Below, piece after piece: positions 1-8,358 of a stretch of DNA of 17,092 nt (positions are counted from its first letter, which is position 1; the number at the start of each line of letters is the position of its first letter). The stretch spans positions 1 through 17,092 of the forward strand of contig JAPYQX010000024.1 of assembly GCA_029937135.1 (NCBI GenBank), read 5' to 3'. A program made the translations under genes and the position numbers. The stretch is from Nitrospinota bacterium. Lineage in GTDB: Bacteria; UBA8248. The notes beneath the pieces are model-generated. The model saw nothing but the letters and a program-made list of their open reading frames with translations, did not search any database and had not been told where the DNA came from.

Positions 1-1280
1 CCGTTAACCTGAGCCCAGCCGGTCATGCCACTTTTCATCTTATGGCGCAACATATAGCCGGGGACGGACTGGCGAAAATTATCGACAAAAACCGGGCGCT
101 CGGGCCGAGGTCCCACCAGACTCATGTCCCCTCTCAGGACGTTGAAGAGTTGTGGAAGCTCGTCCAGGCTTGTTTTTCTGAGAAGACCCCCAAGCCCGGT
201 CCGCCGGTCGTCCTCGGGACTCGCCCAGACGGCGCCGCTTTCAGTCTCGGCGTTTACCCGCATCGAACGAAATTTATACATCTCGAATTTTATCCCATCG
301 AGGCCCATCCGCTCCTGCGCATAGAAAACCGGCCCCCTGCTCGTGAGTTTAACGAGGGCCGCGATCAACGCCATGAGAGGGCTGAAAACCATGAGCGCCG
401 CCAGCCCGCAGACAATATCCAACAAGCGCTTCACAATCCGGTTCCAGCCCAGGAGGGGGGTCTGCGAAAGGAGAATGACGGGAAGGCCGTTCAGCTCCTC
501 GATGCCCGCGTTGAGGCTCATTCTTCCGACCAGATCGGGCACGACCCGAAGGTCCACGCTTGAGTCGGCCAGGGTATCGAGAAGGTCGGATTGCTCCTTC
601 TGCCTATCGGCCGGAAGAACCACATACACTTCGTGTATCCCCTCGCGCTCGACAACCTCCCGGACATCCTTGAGCCCCCCGAGGATGTTCAGCCCCTCCG
701 CCCACTCGCCGGCTTCCTGCTCGCCAGCATCCTCCTGCTCGGAGATATGCCCCGCCACCTGAAACCCCAAAAACCGGTAGTCCTCGAGCTGGGACGCCGT
801 TTGCCGGGCAAGAGGCGAAACACCCACCACGAGAATCCGCCTCATATCCACCCCGCGGCGCCTCAGCCGCCTGATGATGGACCAGGTGATGCGCCTGCAT
901 AGAAACAAAAAAATCGGCCCCAACACCATGAAGAAAACTATCATGATCCGGCTGTAACTCGTCTCACGGTAGAAAAACGTCAGGGCGATGATCAACAAAA
1001 CAGCCCACGCCATCGTCCGAGTAAGTCTTCCGATTTCGACCGTGCTCTTCAAACCAACACGAAACCAGTAAAGATGCGTCAACCGGGCGGCAATGATCCA
1101 CGTCAGCCAAACAAACGGAAGAAGAACCAGGTAATCCGAAACAGGAGGAAACCCGCGAGTCACCGGAATGATTTCCAACCGGAAGCGCAGAAAATAGGAC
1201 ACGATCCACGAGAGGGCCAAAGCCACCACGTCACCCGCGAAAAGCAAGACAACATTCAGTTGGCCGTATCTTCGTACCAT
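1..1280 (-). CDS. Polyprenyl-phosphate sugar phosphotransferase (WcaJ/WbaP/EpsE-like), 3' end cut by window edge
   Basis: This is an initiating sugar transferase: it would move a sugar-1-phosphate from a nucleotide sugar to undecaprenyl phosphate at the inner membrane, the first step of repeat-unit assembly. I translated 426 complete codons from ATG at 1278-1280. The N-terminus has several hydrophobic segments (about residues 8-30, 47-66, 91-103 and 112-127), then a Rossmann-like middle domain (RILVVGVSPLARQ, about 148-160). The bacterial sugar transferase domain starts near residue 284 (KRLLDIVCGL) and carries the hallmarks YKFRSM (335-340), TSLDELPQLFNVLRGDMSLV (370-389) and GPRPERP (390-396). 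The frame is open at the left edge within GMTGWAQVNG, so only a short C-terminus is missing. It starts 9 bases after the upstream stop, with AGGA 7 bases before the ATG. Family assignment is firm; the sugar (glucose, galactose or other) cannot be told. Confidence 0.93.
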   Translation of the reverse strand, partial: MVRRYGQLNVVLLFAGDVVALALSWIVSYFLRFRLEIIPVTRGFPPVSDYLVLLPFVWLTWIIAARLTHLYWFRVGLKSTVEIGRLTRTMAWAVLLIIALTFFYRETSYSRIMIVFFMVLGPIFLFLCRRITWSIIRRLRRRGVDMRRILVVGVSPLARQTASQLEDYRFLGFQVAGHISEQEDAGEQEAGEWAEGLNILGGLKDVREVVEREGIHEVYVVLPADRQKEQSDLLDTLADSSVDLRVVPDLVGRMSLNAGIEELNGLPVILLSQTPLLGWNRIVKRLLDIVCGLAALMVFSPLMALIAALVKLTSRGPVFYAQERMGLDGIKFEMYKFRSMRVNAETESGAVWASPEDDRRTGLGGLLRKTSLDELPQLFNVLRGDMSLVGPRPERPVFVDNFRQSVPGYMLRHKMKSGMTGWAQVN

Positions 1281-1289
1281 GACGGAATC

Positions 1290-2480
1290 CTATACGCGTG
1301 ATGCAAGACGCTCCATGTGAGCCGCCCAACCCGAGGCGAAACGCTCGCGGGCGGCATTCTTGAACCGCGGACGGCTGAATTTCTCGGCCTGCCGCCTCGC
1401 CGCCTCGGGACGAAATTCACTTTCTCTTTTCTCGAACTCCAAAACCGCTTCAACCAACGACTCGGGAGTTGGTTCCCTGAAAAACAGGCCTGTTGGCTCC
1501 CCCGGATAATCGCTCCCCGCCTCCAAGGCTGGAAACCCCGGAGGAGGAGCGAATTTATCGCGGTTCGCCGCCACCACGGTTTCAAGCACCCCGCCCTCTC
1601 CCAGGGCTATGACAGGCCTTCCCGAAGCCTGCGCCTCAAGGGGGGTTATGCCGAAATCCTCGACTCCGGGAAAAATAAACGCCCGGCAGCCCGCATAGAG
1701 CTCGGCGAGGGTTGAATCGTCCTGCCAGCCGAGAAACTCCACATTGCTTTTTCCAAGCCTCCGGACCCGCTCGAAATCCTGGCCGTGCCCCACTACCTTG
1801 AGAGGGCGCCCCAAGCGGTTGAACGCCTCGACAGCCACATCAACCTTCTTATAGGGCGCAAAGGCCGAGACCACGAGGTAGTATTCCCCCTCCCTGGACC
1901 CGGGGCAAAACCGGTCCGTATCGACCGGCGGGTAAAGCACATCCGCTTCCCGGCCGTAGTGCTCGCGGATGCGGCTGGCCACCGTGTGGCTGATCGCCAC
2001 GAATTCATTCACGCCGCTGCTGGACTCCCGGTCCCACCCGCGAAGATAAGCCATCGTCCGGGGGAGAACCCACTTGAGAGGCCGCCCCACCCGGCCGCCG
2101 CTGAAGTACTCATCGTAGGCCGACCATGCATACCGCATCGGGGTGTAGCAATAGCAAAGATGAAATGCATCCTCCCCGCCCCGGGCGCCCTTCGCCACAC
2201 AATGGCTGCTCGAGAGGATGAAATCGTATTCCGAAAGGTCGAACATCCGGATGGCCGAGGGCATCAGCGGAAGAAAATACCGGTATTTCGTCTCGACACC
2301 CGGCATATGCTGAATCGGGCTGGTATGAATGGGATGGCTTTCAATTATCCCAGAGACCGAATCCGGCACATGAAGAAGCGTGAAAATGTCAGCTTCGGGA
2401 TATAATTCGCAAAACACCTCAAGACACTTCTCCCCGCCGCGCATCCCCGTCAGCCAATCGTGAACAATTGCAATCCGCAT
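1290..2480 (-). CDS. GT4 glycosyltransferase, WbaZ-like
   Basis: A 396-residue retaining glycosyltransferase of the GT-B fold, probably cytoplasmic, adding a sugar (mannose in the WbaZ branch) to the lipid-linked unit. The N-terminal domain opens with MRIAIVHDWLTGMRGGEK, typical of this subgroup, and has the CYCYTPMRYAW segment (about 109-119). The C-terminal nucleotide-sugar domain begins near VLYPPVDTDRF (181-191), has APYKKVDVAVEAF (208-220) and the EX7E donor motif EDFGITPLE (E274 and E282), then SGRPVIALGEGG. Length is normal. ATG at 2478-2480 shares one base with the TGA of the upstream methyltransferase (TGATG), a usual sign of coupled translation. The family is firm; acceptor and linkage are unknown. 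Confidence 0.9.
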   Translation of the reverse strand: MRIAIVHDWLTGMRGGEKCLEVFCELYPEADIFTLLHVPDSVSGIIESHPIHTSPIQHMPGVETKYRYFLPLMPSAIRMFDLSEYDFILSSSHCVAKGARGGEDAFHLCYCYTPMRYAWSAYDEYFSGGRVGRPLKWVLPRTMAYLRGWDRESSSGVNEFVAISHTVASRIREHYGREADVLYPPVDTDRFCPGSREGEYYLVVSAFAPYKKVDVAVEAFNRLGRPLKVVGHGQDFERVRRLGKSNVEFLGWQDDSTLAELYAGCRAFIFPGVEDFGITPLEAQASGRPVIALGEGGVLETVVAANRDKFAPPPGFPALEAGSDYPGEPTGLFFREPTPESLVEAVLEFEKRESEFRPEAARRQAEKFSRPRFKNAARERFASGWAAHMERLASRV

Positions 2481-3295
2481 CAGTTTATCCCCGCCCCGGA
2501 GGGCGAGGACAGCGATCCTCCTCCCAGGGGCGGCCCTTCTTTTCGCATGACAATGACCGTATACCTGCAGTAGCGCTGGAGCCCGGGAAACACGCGGAGA
2601 AGAATCCTGTCGATCATCTCAAGCAAAGCGATTATCACGCGCCACCCGACCTGGCGGCGAATCATCGAAAAAAGCTGATATCCCCGCAACTCAATCCAAG
2701 GGAAATTTTTCCTGAGGATTTCGATATCCTTGTGGCGAATGGGCTCCTCGTCCTCCGTCCGGTCCTTTCCCCGGTAGCGGATTCTTTTCCGGACAAATTC
2801 GAGAATCGGATTCCCCCCCCAGGGTTCGCTGAAAACGGCGATGCCGCCGGGCCGGAGCACGCGCGCTATCTCCTTGCCGGCGAGGTCCAGATCGACATGG
2901 TGAAGAATCGCATTTCCATAAATAGCGTCGAACGATTCGTTCCGGTACCCGAGGGATTCGGCGGCCATCTCTTGAAGATGAACTTGTCCGCCCACCCTGT
3001 TCGCCCGTGCGCGGCGGGCGGAGACAACGGCATTTCCAAAAGCGATATCAAACGCAAAAATTTCGCCCTTGAGGCGGGCCAGAACCGTGGCGCTCAATCC
3101 GTCTCCCGTCCCGTAGTCGAGCACCCGCTTTCCCTCGAGATCGCCCAAAAGTTCGAAAGTGTCACGGACCCAGCTTTCATGGTCCATGTAGACCGAATCC
3201 TCGAAGCGGAGCGCCTCATCGGCAAGCGCCTCCCCTCGAAGAGCGCTTCTCTTCTCATGGAACTCCCGTTCCCGCTGAAGACGGCCGTTGCTCAC
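2480..3295 (-). CDS. Class I SAM-dependent methyltransferase
   Basis: A 271-residue methyltransferase of the Methyltransf_11/25 type. SAM-binding motif I is VLDYGTGDG (58-66), followed by an acidic strand end FAFDIA (81-86), motif II region SFDAIYGNAILHHVD (121-135) and the post-motif LRPGGIAVFSEP (147-158). A hydrophobic stretch at about 217-236 may contact the membrane. The start is GTG at 3293-3295, overlapping the upstream stop as GTGA, which supports this start. Set between glycosyltransferases in the operon, it most likely methylates a sugar of the repeat unit or caps the chain; this is inferred from context, since the fold does not give the substrate. The C-terminus ends in a Gly/Ser/Pro-rich tail of about 15 residues that looks unstructured. 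Confidence 0.87.
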   Translation of the reverse strand: MSNGRLQREREFHEKRSALRGEALADEALRFEDSVYMDHESWVRDTFELLGDLEGKRVLDYGTGDGLSATVLARLKGEIFAFDIAFGNAVVSARRARANRVGGQVHLQEMAAESLGYRNESFDAIYGNAILHHVDLDLAGKEIARVLRPGGIAVFSEPWGGNPILEFVRKRIRYRGKDRTEDEEPIRHKDIEILRKNFPWIELRGYQLFSMIRRQVGWRVIIALLEMIDRILLRVFPGLQRYCRYTVIVMRKEGPPLGGGSLSSPSGAGIN

Positions 3296-4413
3296 GCCCC
3301 GCCCCTCGAAGCGGCGGTATTTTCGTGGCTATGCGCCAAGGCATCCCGGTAGGCTTTAAGGGTTTCCCCGGCCAGAGTGCGCCAGGAAAATTTTCGCGCC
3401 TGCTTTCGGGCCTTCAAGGATAGACTGGCCCGAAGCGAATCGTCCTCGAAGAGGCGGATCATGGCCTCCTGAAGCGGCTTCACCCGCCCTTCGGCGACGA
3501 TGATCCCCCCATCGCCCACCACCTCGGGCAAGGACGCCGCATCGGAGACAATCGCCGGAGTTCCGCACCCCATCGCCTCGAGCGGCGGGTAGCCGAACCC
3601 CTCATAGCTCGAGGGAAAAACAAGCCCTCGCGCGGCGGCGTAAATGCCCTCAAGAGCTTCGTGCGGGACATTCCCGAGAAACACCACTTCATCGCCGAGA
3701 CCGAGCCGAGCCATCTCACCCTTCAATCCGTCCCCACTACCCGTCAGCACAAGCCGCACCCCGCTCACCCGGCGGCGGACCTCCGCGAACGCCTCGAGGA
3801 GCAGCGGGATATTCTTGTGTTTTTTATGATTACCGACATAAAGGAAATAAGGGTCCCCGGCCTTCAATCCGGGGAACGATTTTTTTTGTCCTTCCTCCCC
3901 CCAGCCCGGAGGAAGCGCGTTATAGGTAAGGCGAACCTTGTCCGGGGCCACCCCCAGATGCTCGATAATGTCGCGCCGCGAATGCTCGGAAACCGTCAGA
4001 ACAAGCCGGGCGCGGCCGGCGGTGCGCTTCGCCAGAATCCGCGACACCCGCCAGGCCAACATCGAAGGGCACTGCTCGGGGAAAAGCTGGTGAATCAAAT
4101 CGTGAATCGTCGCTATCATTGGAGTACGCCCGAACACCGGAGCAGCGTAGTGGGGATGATGAACAAGATCGAGGTTTTGAGCCTCAACCAACCGCGCGAG
4201 GCCCACCTGCTCGGAAAACGAATAGGGACGCGCCCCGGAAAAAATCAAGGAAAAATTCTCGCCCGGCGGATGAAACCGCTCCCGATCTTTTTCTTGTATG
4301 AAAACAATGTATTCATGATCCTCGCCCAAGCGGTATAGGCCTTCAATCAAATTTCTCAGATAGGTTCCGATGCCACTCATGAAAATCATGCGGGCATCAA
4401 TCCCTATACGCAT
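3292..4413 (-). CDS. GT4 glycosyltransferase
   Basis: A 373-residue GT-B fold glycosyltransferase. The N-terminus MRIGIDARMIFMSGIGTYL is typical of the mannosyltransferase B-like GT4 branch (the GIGTY acceptor-side loop). Further on are ATIHDLIHQLFPEQ (111-124), LTVSEHSRRDI (139-149), LYVGNHKKHKN (191-201), which lies in the nucleotide-sugar domain, and the EX7E motif EGFGYPPLE (E271 and E279), then CGTPAIVSDAASLPEVVGDG. Length is usual for the family. The ATG at 4411-4413 lies inside the 3' end of the GT9 gene, giving a 10-base overlap, and the 3' end overlaps the methyltransferase GTG by 4 bases. It would extend the lipid-linked oligosaccharide in the cytoplasm; donor and linkage are not predictable. 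Confidence 0.91.
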   Translation of the reverse strand: MRIGIDARMIFMSGIGTYLRNLIEGLYRLGEDHEYIVFIQEKDRERFHPPGENFSLIFSGARPYSFSEQVGLARLVEAQNLDLVHHPHYAAPVFGRTPMIATIHDLIHQLFPEQCPSMLAWRVSRILAKRTAGRARLVLTVSEHSRRDIIEHLGVAPDKVRLTYNALPPGWGEEGQKKSFPGLKAGDPYFLYVGNHKKHKNIPLLLEAFAEVRRRVSGVRLVLTGSGDGLKGEMARLGLGDEVVFLGNVPHEALEGIYAAARGLVFPSSYEGFGYPPLEAMGCGTPAIVSDAASLPEVVGDGGIIVAEGRVKPLQEAMIRLFEDDSLRASLSLKARKQARKFSWRTLAGETLKAYRDALAHSHENTAASRGGA

Positions 4414-5759
4414 CTCCGCACCGCCTGATAAACCACATCGATATCGAGTTCAGCCATGCAAGAAAGGTGGTCGCACTGGGTCAACCCGCACCCTTCACAC
4501 GCTATCCGCCTGCGGACGATGACGACCGATGGCCCCCGGGGACCCCATTCAGCCGGGTCGTTCGTCCCGCTGAAAATGCTGACCACCGGAACCTGAAGCG
4601 CCGCGGCGATATGGGCAGGTCCGGAATCGTTTCCAACGAACAAGGCGCATTGCTTGGCCACCATCATGAACGTGCGCAAATCGGGCAGTTTACCGCAGAG
4701 ATTGAAAACACGGCCCTCTACCCGGCTTCCTTTTAAAGAAATCAGGACATCATCCGTAACGGCCCGATCATCGGGGCCGCCGAGCAACACCACTTGGGAG
4801 GGCCGGTCCGTAACGATGCGCCTGATCAATTCGGCATATTTATCGACTCCCCACAACTTGGTCGGCTGCCCGGCGCCAACATGCATCCCGATTAAAATTT
4901 TGGACCCGTCCACCCCCTGGGTGCGAAGAATAGACTCTCCCTCCGCTTCCTCCTCCTTACTCAGGATGAGCTCGGGGCTGGTGGTATCCCGAAGCCCGAA
5001 ACCCGCCGATTCGAGTTGCGCCAAATTCATCTCGACCTGGTGACGGCCTCTGGTTCCGTTTACTTCCACATCGAGAAGGCTCCCAAGCCCGGTATGTCCC
5101 TTCCCCACAAGGTAGCGCACGCCGGCAAGCCTGGAAGCAAGAATTAATTGAAAGTCCCCGCGCAGATCGATGACCAGATCGTACCGGCCACCCAAATCGC
5201 GCCGCCGTTTTCGCAGCAGCCGGGTCAAACCCAAGGTCGCCTTCAGGCCAAACCGGACTTTCTTGGGCCTTTGAAGCCAGGGCGCGGAAAATTCCAGAGG
5301 TTCGAACCCCTCCCACTCCTTCCAATTGTCAGGAATCAATTGACGCGCCAGGGGAGAAACAAGTACGTCGATTCGAGCATCTGGAAGCTCGTCTCTCAAG
5401 GCTTTCAGAGCGGGGAGCGAGAAGAGGAAATCACCCAGATGATCGGGACGCATCACCAGAACGCGCTCTATGGTTCCGGGGCGCTCTCGTTTTTTGCCGA
5501 AAAGCCGGCCGCACACGCTGTCCAGCAGCCGGAACGCCCTCACCACCCAGGGATTGCGGTAGGCATACAGGCGCGGAGGCGGTTTATGCTGTATGGAGTC
5601 CTCCCCCCGGGGACCTTCTGGCGGTTTAATCCGCCCGATTTCAGGAATCAGCTCGAACAGGGGCATTCCTGACAACTTCTTATCTCCGATGACTCCGGAC
5701 GGAGAATCGGACAAAGGGTTGGATGATTTTCGATCCGCTCCTTTCATAATCGGATTCAT
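4404..5759 (-). CDS. GT9 glycosyltransferase (ADP-heptose:LPS heptosyltransferase family) with long N-terminal extension
   Basis: From ATG at 5757-5759 the protein has 451 residues. The frame is open up to 5906, but this ATG overlaps the flippase stop as ATGA and has GAGAGG just upstream, so I prefer it. The GT9 core starts near residue 99 with RVLVMRPDHLGDFLFSLPAL (99-118), which carries the N-terminal loop and the D of the family. Then come DLVIDLRGDFQ (194-204), GMHVGAGQPTKLWGVDKYAE (291-310), VVLLGGPDD (323-331) and FVGNDSGPAHIAAA (374-387). The C-terminus has a cysteine cluster C421, C424, C429, C434, often seen in this family. GT9 cores are usually about 340-360 residues, so about 98 N-terminal residues are extra. 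In this operon it probably adds a heptose or other sugar to a core or repeat unit. Confidence 0.88.
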   Translation of the reverse strand: MNPIMKGADRKSSNPLSDSPSGVIGDKKLSGMPLFELIPEIGRIKPPEGPRGEDSIQHKPPPRLYAYRNPWVVRAFRLLDSVCGRLFGKKRERPGTIERVLVMRPDHLGDFLFSLPALKALRDELPDARIDVLVSPLARQLIPDNWKEWEGFEPLEFSAPWLQRPKKVRFGLKATLGLTRLLRKRRRDLGGRYDLVIDLRGDFQLILASRLAGVRYLVGKGHTGLGSLLDVEVNGTRGRHQVEMNLAQLESAGFGLRDTTSPELILSKEEEAEGESILRTQGVDGSKILIGMHVGAGQPTKLWGVDKYAELIRRIVTDRPSQVVLLGGPDDRAVTDDVLISLKGSRVEGRVFNLCGKLPDLRTFMMVAKQCALFVGNDSGPAHIAAALQVPVVSIFSGTNDPAEWGPRGPSVVIVRRRIACEGCGLTQCDHLSCMAELDIDVVYQAVRRCV

Positions 5760-7210
5760 TCGCCTCTCGGATGGCGGAATTTCGACACTAGCAGCGATTG
5801 TACCGCGGCTATCCCCTCGGGGGTGAGCCCCCGGCACTTGTATATAAGCGTAGCGTACAATAACAGGGCAATAAACAGGCTTACCTCCGGCGGGGCCGGG
5901 ACCCAAACGAGCACCGCCGCCGATGCAGCGGCCGCGCCGGCGGCGCGTAGGGCGGCTCCTCCCGAGGGCAGGCCCACTTCGGGCCTGAGCACGGCCAGCC
6001 CCACCGCCAACATGAAACCCTCCGCGATAAGGGTGGCCCAGCTTGCCCCCATGAAATCGAACGAGGGGATCAGCGCCGCGTTCAAGACGATGTTCAACAA
6101 CGCCAAAACACCGGCATAAACCGTGAAAAGGCCCGCCCTGCCCACCGCCACCCCCGTCGTCGTCATTACATAAAGAAGAAAGCTCAAAACCGTCGCCGTC
6201 CCCAGGACGCTCAGCGCATCCGCCGCCGGGGCGAATCCGGGGCCGTAAATCAGGCCGATGATTTCTCTTGAAAAAATTAACCCGCCAATCAGGATCGGCA
6301 GACCCGCCACTATCGCCAGGGAGGCCGCACCCCGGTACATCTTACGTACCAACTCGCCGTCACCTTCATCAAATGCCCTGGATATCATCGGGAGGAGCGA
6401 TACGGTTATCGCCATGGGAACAATGGACAGCGAGCCCGTCAGCTTGTAGGCGGCGGAATACATGCCGACGGAGGACTCGCCCGACAACCACTCCAGCATT
6501 AAAATATCGGAACGCGTGTAGGCGATGATAAAGATATTGGCGGCTCCGATGGGTATCGCCATCCGAAGGAGCCCGAGCCAGTGGCGCGGGTCGAACCGGA
6601 TGACGGGCCGGGCCTCGCGAAAGGAATACCGGGCAAGCCACAATCCGCCGGGAGCAAGCGCCCCGAGCTGAACGGCGATGAGCGCCGGAAGGGGCCATCC
6701 CGCCAGGGCGGCCGCGATGAGGCAGGCCGCGGAGGCAAGTTCACTCATGACCCCAATGCCGAGGGGCGTGGCCATCCGCAAGCCGGCCTCGAACGGGGCG
6801 TCGAGAATCAATCGAAGCGATGTCACCCGGAAGGAGACGAATAATAAAAACGAGGCCGCGAGCGCCGACCAGAGAGACTCGCCCGCGGGAATTATCCAAA
6901 TGGCGGCCAGGCAAGCCATGGCCCAGCTTGCGGCGGCCATGAACAACTTGAGAACCAGGGCACTGCCCAAGAGCCGGGGAGCCGATTCACGATCACGGGC
7001 TATCTCGCGGACCAAAATCGTCTGAAGGCCCACATCCGTAAAAATCGCGAACACCTCCGCGAAGGCGAACACGAACGAATAGACGCCGAACCCGCGCACC
7101 CCGAGAATCCGGGCCAGCACAATAACGACAACGATCCGAATTAAACGCTCCGCGCCGCGGCCGATAAAAACCCAGCCGGAATTTCTGGCGGCCTGCGCCA
7201 TGCCGTTCAT
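5756..7210 (-). CDS. Wzx-type oligosaccharide flippase (MOP superfamily)
   Basis: A 484-residue integral membrane protein of the polysaccharide-export branch of the MOP/MATE superfamily. It starts with the amphipathic lead-in RNSGWVFIGRGAERLIRI and the signature LARILGVRGFGVYSFVFAFA (about 32-51), followed by many hydrophobic segments along the whole length, about 12-14, as expected. DVGLQTILVREIARD (59-73) matches the conserved loop after the second helix in Wzx proteins. The ATG at 7208-7210 overlaps the upstream glycosyltransferase stop as ATGA; a second ATG three codons in is possible. It would flip the finished undecaprenyl-linked unit to the periplasm. Its presence, without any ABC-2 exporter in the window, points to a Wzx/Wzy-type pathway, but no Wzy polymerase is seen here. 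Confidence 0.92.
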   Translation of the reverse strand: MNGMAQAARNSGWVFIGRGAERLIRIVVVIVLARILGVRGFGVYSFVFAFAEVFAIFTDVGLQTILVREIARDRESAPRLLGSALVLKLFMAAASWAMACLAAIWIIPAGESLWSALAASFLLFVSFRVTSLRLILDAPFEAGLRMATPLGIGVMSELASAACLIAAALAGWPLPALIAVQLGALAPGGLWLARYSFREARPVIRFDPRHWLGLLRMAIPIGAANIFIIAYTRSDILMLEWLSGESSVGMYSAAYKLTGSLSIVPMAITVSLLPMISRAFDEGDGELVRKMYRGAASLAIVAGLPILIGGLIFSREIIGLIYGPGFAPAADALSVLGTATVLSFLLYVMTTTGVAVGRAGLFTVYAGVLALLNIVLNAALIPSFDFMGASWATLIAEGFMLAVGLAVLRPEVGLPSGGAALRAAGAAAASAAVLVWVPAPPEVSLFIALLLYATLIYKCRGLTPEGIAAVQSLLVSKFRHPRGE

Positions 7211-8352
7211 GAAGCGGCCCCCCCAGCGCCCGCGCTTTTCGTAGCGAACGCGCGCTCATAGACAGCGTGCGTCTTCCCGGCGATTACCTCCCAGCCGAAT
7301 TCGCTCCTGGCCCTTTCTCTTGCGGAAATTGAAATTCGCCGGCGCAGTTCCGGGTTCTCCTGAAGCTCCGCGAGAATTTTAGTGAGAGAATTAACATCGT
7401 TTTCAGGGAAAACAAATCCGTCGTTTCCGATGACGTTCGGAATTTCACCCGATGTGGAGCCCACCGGGACCACTTCAGAACTCATCGCCTCGATAAGGAC
7501 ATGGCCAAACTGCTCCTTCCACCGCTCGACGCTCCGGGTCGGCAGGACCAGGACATCCATTTCCCTCAACAGCCCGGGAATCTCAAAATGATCCACCCAC
7601 CCCGGGAATTCGATCCGCCCGGCAAGGTTCAGCGACCGGGCGAGGGCCTCCAACTCGGCTCGCCTGGGACCGTCTCCAACGAGAACGGCCCGCCAGTTTC
7701 CCTTTAAATCCGCGAGGGCGCGGATGAGAATGTCGATGCCTTTTTCATGGACGTGGCGGCCGATAAATCCAATCGTGAATTCGCCGGAGCGAGCGCCCTC
7801 GGCGGGTGGATGAAAGAGGTCCGAATCGAGGCCGAACTGGGGAATCACTGTGATTCTTTCGGGAGAAGCTCCCCGGAGGAGAAGACGGTCCCGGACAGTT
7901 TCTCCGCCCGCGATCAACTCCACGGCCACGGCAAGAGATTTGCGTTCAATGCGCCGGCGGAAAAAAGGAAGATCCAAATCCATATTCTCAAAGGAAAACA
8001 AAACAAACCTGGGCCGGGGCCGGAACCAGGGCAAAAGGGCGATGAGCTGCGCCGCCGCGAGGCTCCACGGCTCTTCCTCCAGATGGATGATATCGGGGCG
8101 CGCGCTCTTTATGGCCTGAATCAGGCCGCTTCGGTAAACATGCCCCGCAACCCGGCCCGGAAATAACACGGCCCCCGTATAAAGCGGAAATCCCTCCCCA
8201 TCCCCCGAATCGGTTGCAAGTCTTCGCTCCCCTTCCTTCCAGAGGCGAGGAACCAAAAGGGAAATTTCCAGACCCGACCGGCGAGAGAGCGCTTTCAGCT
8301 TGCCGCGATTTATCGGCTCCGCGCAGGCATGGGAAATCATCAAGACCCGCAT
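7207..8352 (-). CDS. GT4 glycosyltransferase
   Basis: A 381-residue GT-B fold enzyme. The N-terminal domain runs from MRVLMISHACAEPINRGK through PDIIHLEEEPWSLAA (86-100). The C-terminal domain has ERITVIPQFGLDSDLFHP (165-182), IGFIGRHVHEKGIDILI (194-210), VLVGDGPRRAEL (223-234) and the EX7E motif E280-QFGHVLI-E288, followed by AMSSEVVPVGSTSGEIPNVI. The HLEEEPW element and the open GRHVHEKG loop are common in the GT4 branch of capsule and O-unit clusters. The ATG at 8350-8352 follows the upstream stop by 6 bases with AGGG at a suitable distance; the 3' end overlaps the flippase start. Donor and acceptor are unknown. Confidence 0.9.
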   Translation of the reverse strand: MRVLMISHACAEPINRGKLKALSRRSGLEISLLVPRLWKEGERRLATDSGDGEGFPLYTGAVLFPGRVAGHVYRSGLIQAIKSARPDIIHLEEEPWSLAAAQLIALLPWFRPRPRFVLFSFENMDLDLPFFRRRIERKSLAVAVELIAGGETVRDRLLLRGASPERITVIPQFGLDSDLFHPPAEGARSGEFTIGFIGRHVHEKGIDILIRALADLKGNWRAVLVGDGPRRAELEALARSLNLAGRIEFPGWVDHFEIPGLLREMDVLVLPTRSVERWKEQFGHVLIEAMSSEVVPVGSTSGEIPNVIGNDGFVFPENDVNSLTKILAELQENPELRRRISISARERARSEFGWEVIAGKTHAVYERAFATKSAGAGGAAS

Positions 8353-8358
8353 GAGCGA

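Noticed and set aside
1785..2405. Open plus-strand frame (206 codons) opposite the WbaZ-like glycosyltransferase
   Set aside because: Shadow of a well-supported gene, rich in His, Pro and Arg, without recognisable domains.
2468..3352. Long open plus-strand frame (294 codons) opposite the methyltransferase
   Set aside because: It mirrors a gene with clear SAM-binding motifs, matches no family, and is typical of antisense frames in GC-rich DNA.
5760..5906. Upstream extension of the GT9 gene by 49 codons
   Set aside because: It would overlap the flippase gene by about 150 bases, while an ATG with ATGA overlap and a good ribosome binding site exists at 5759.
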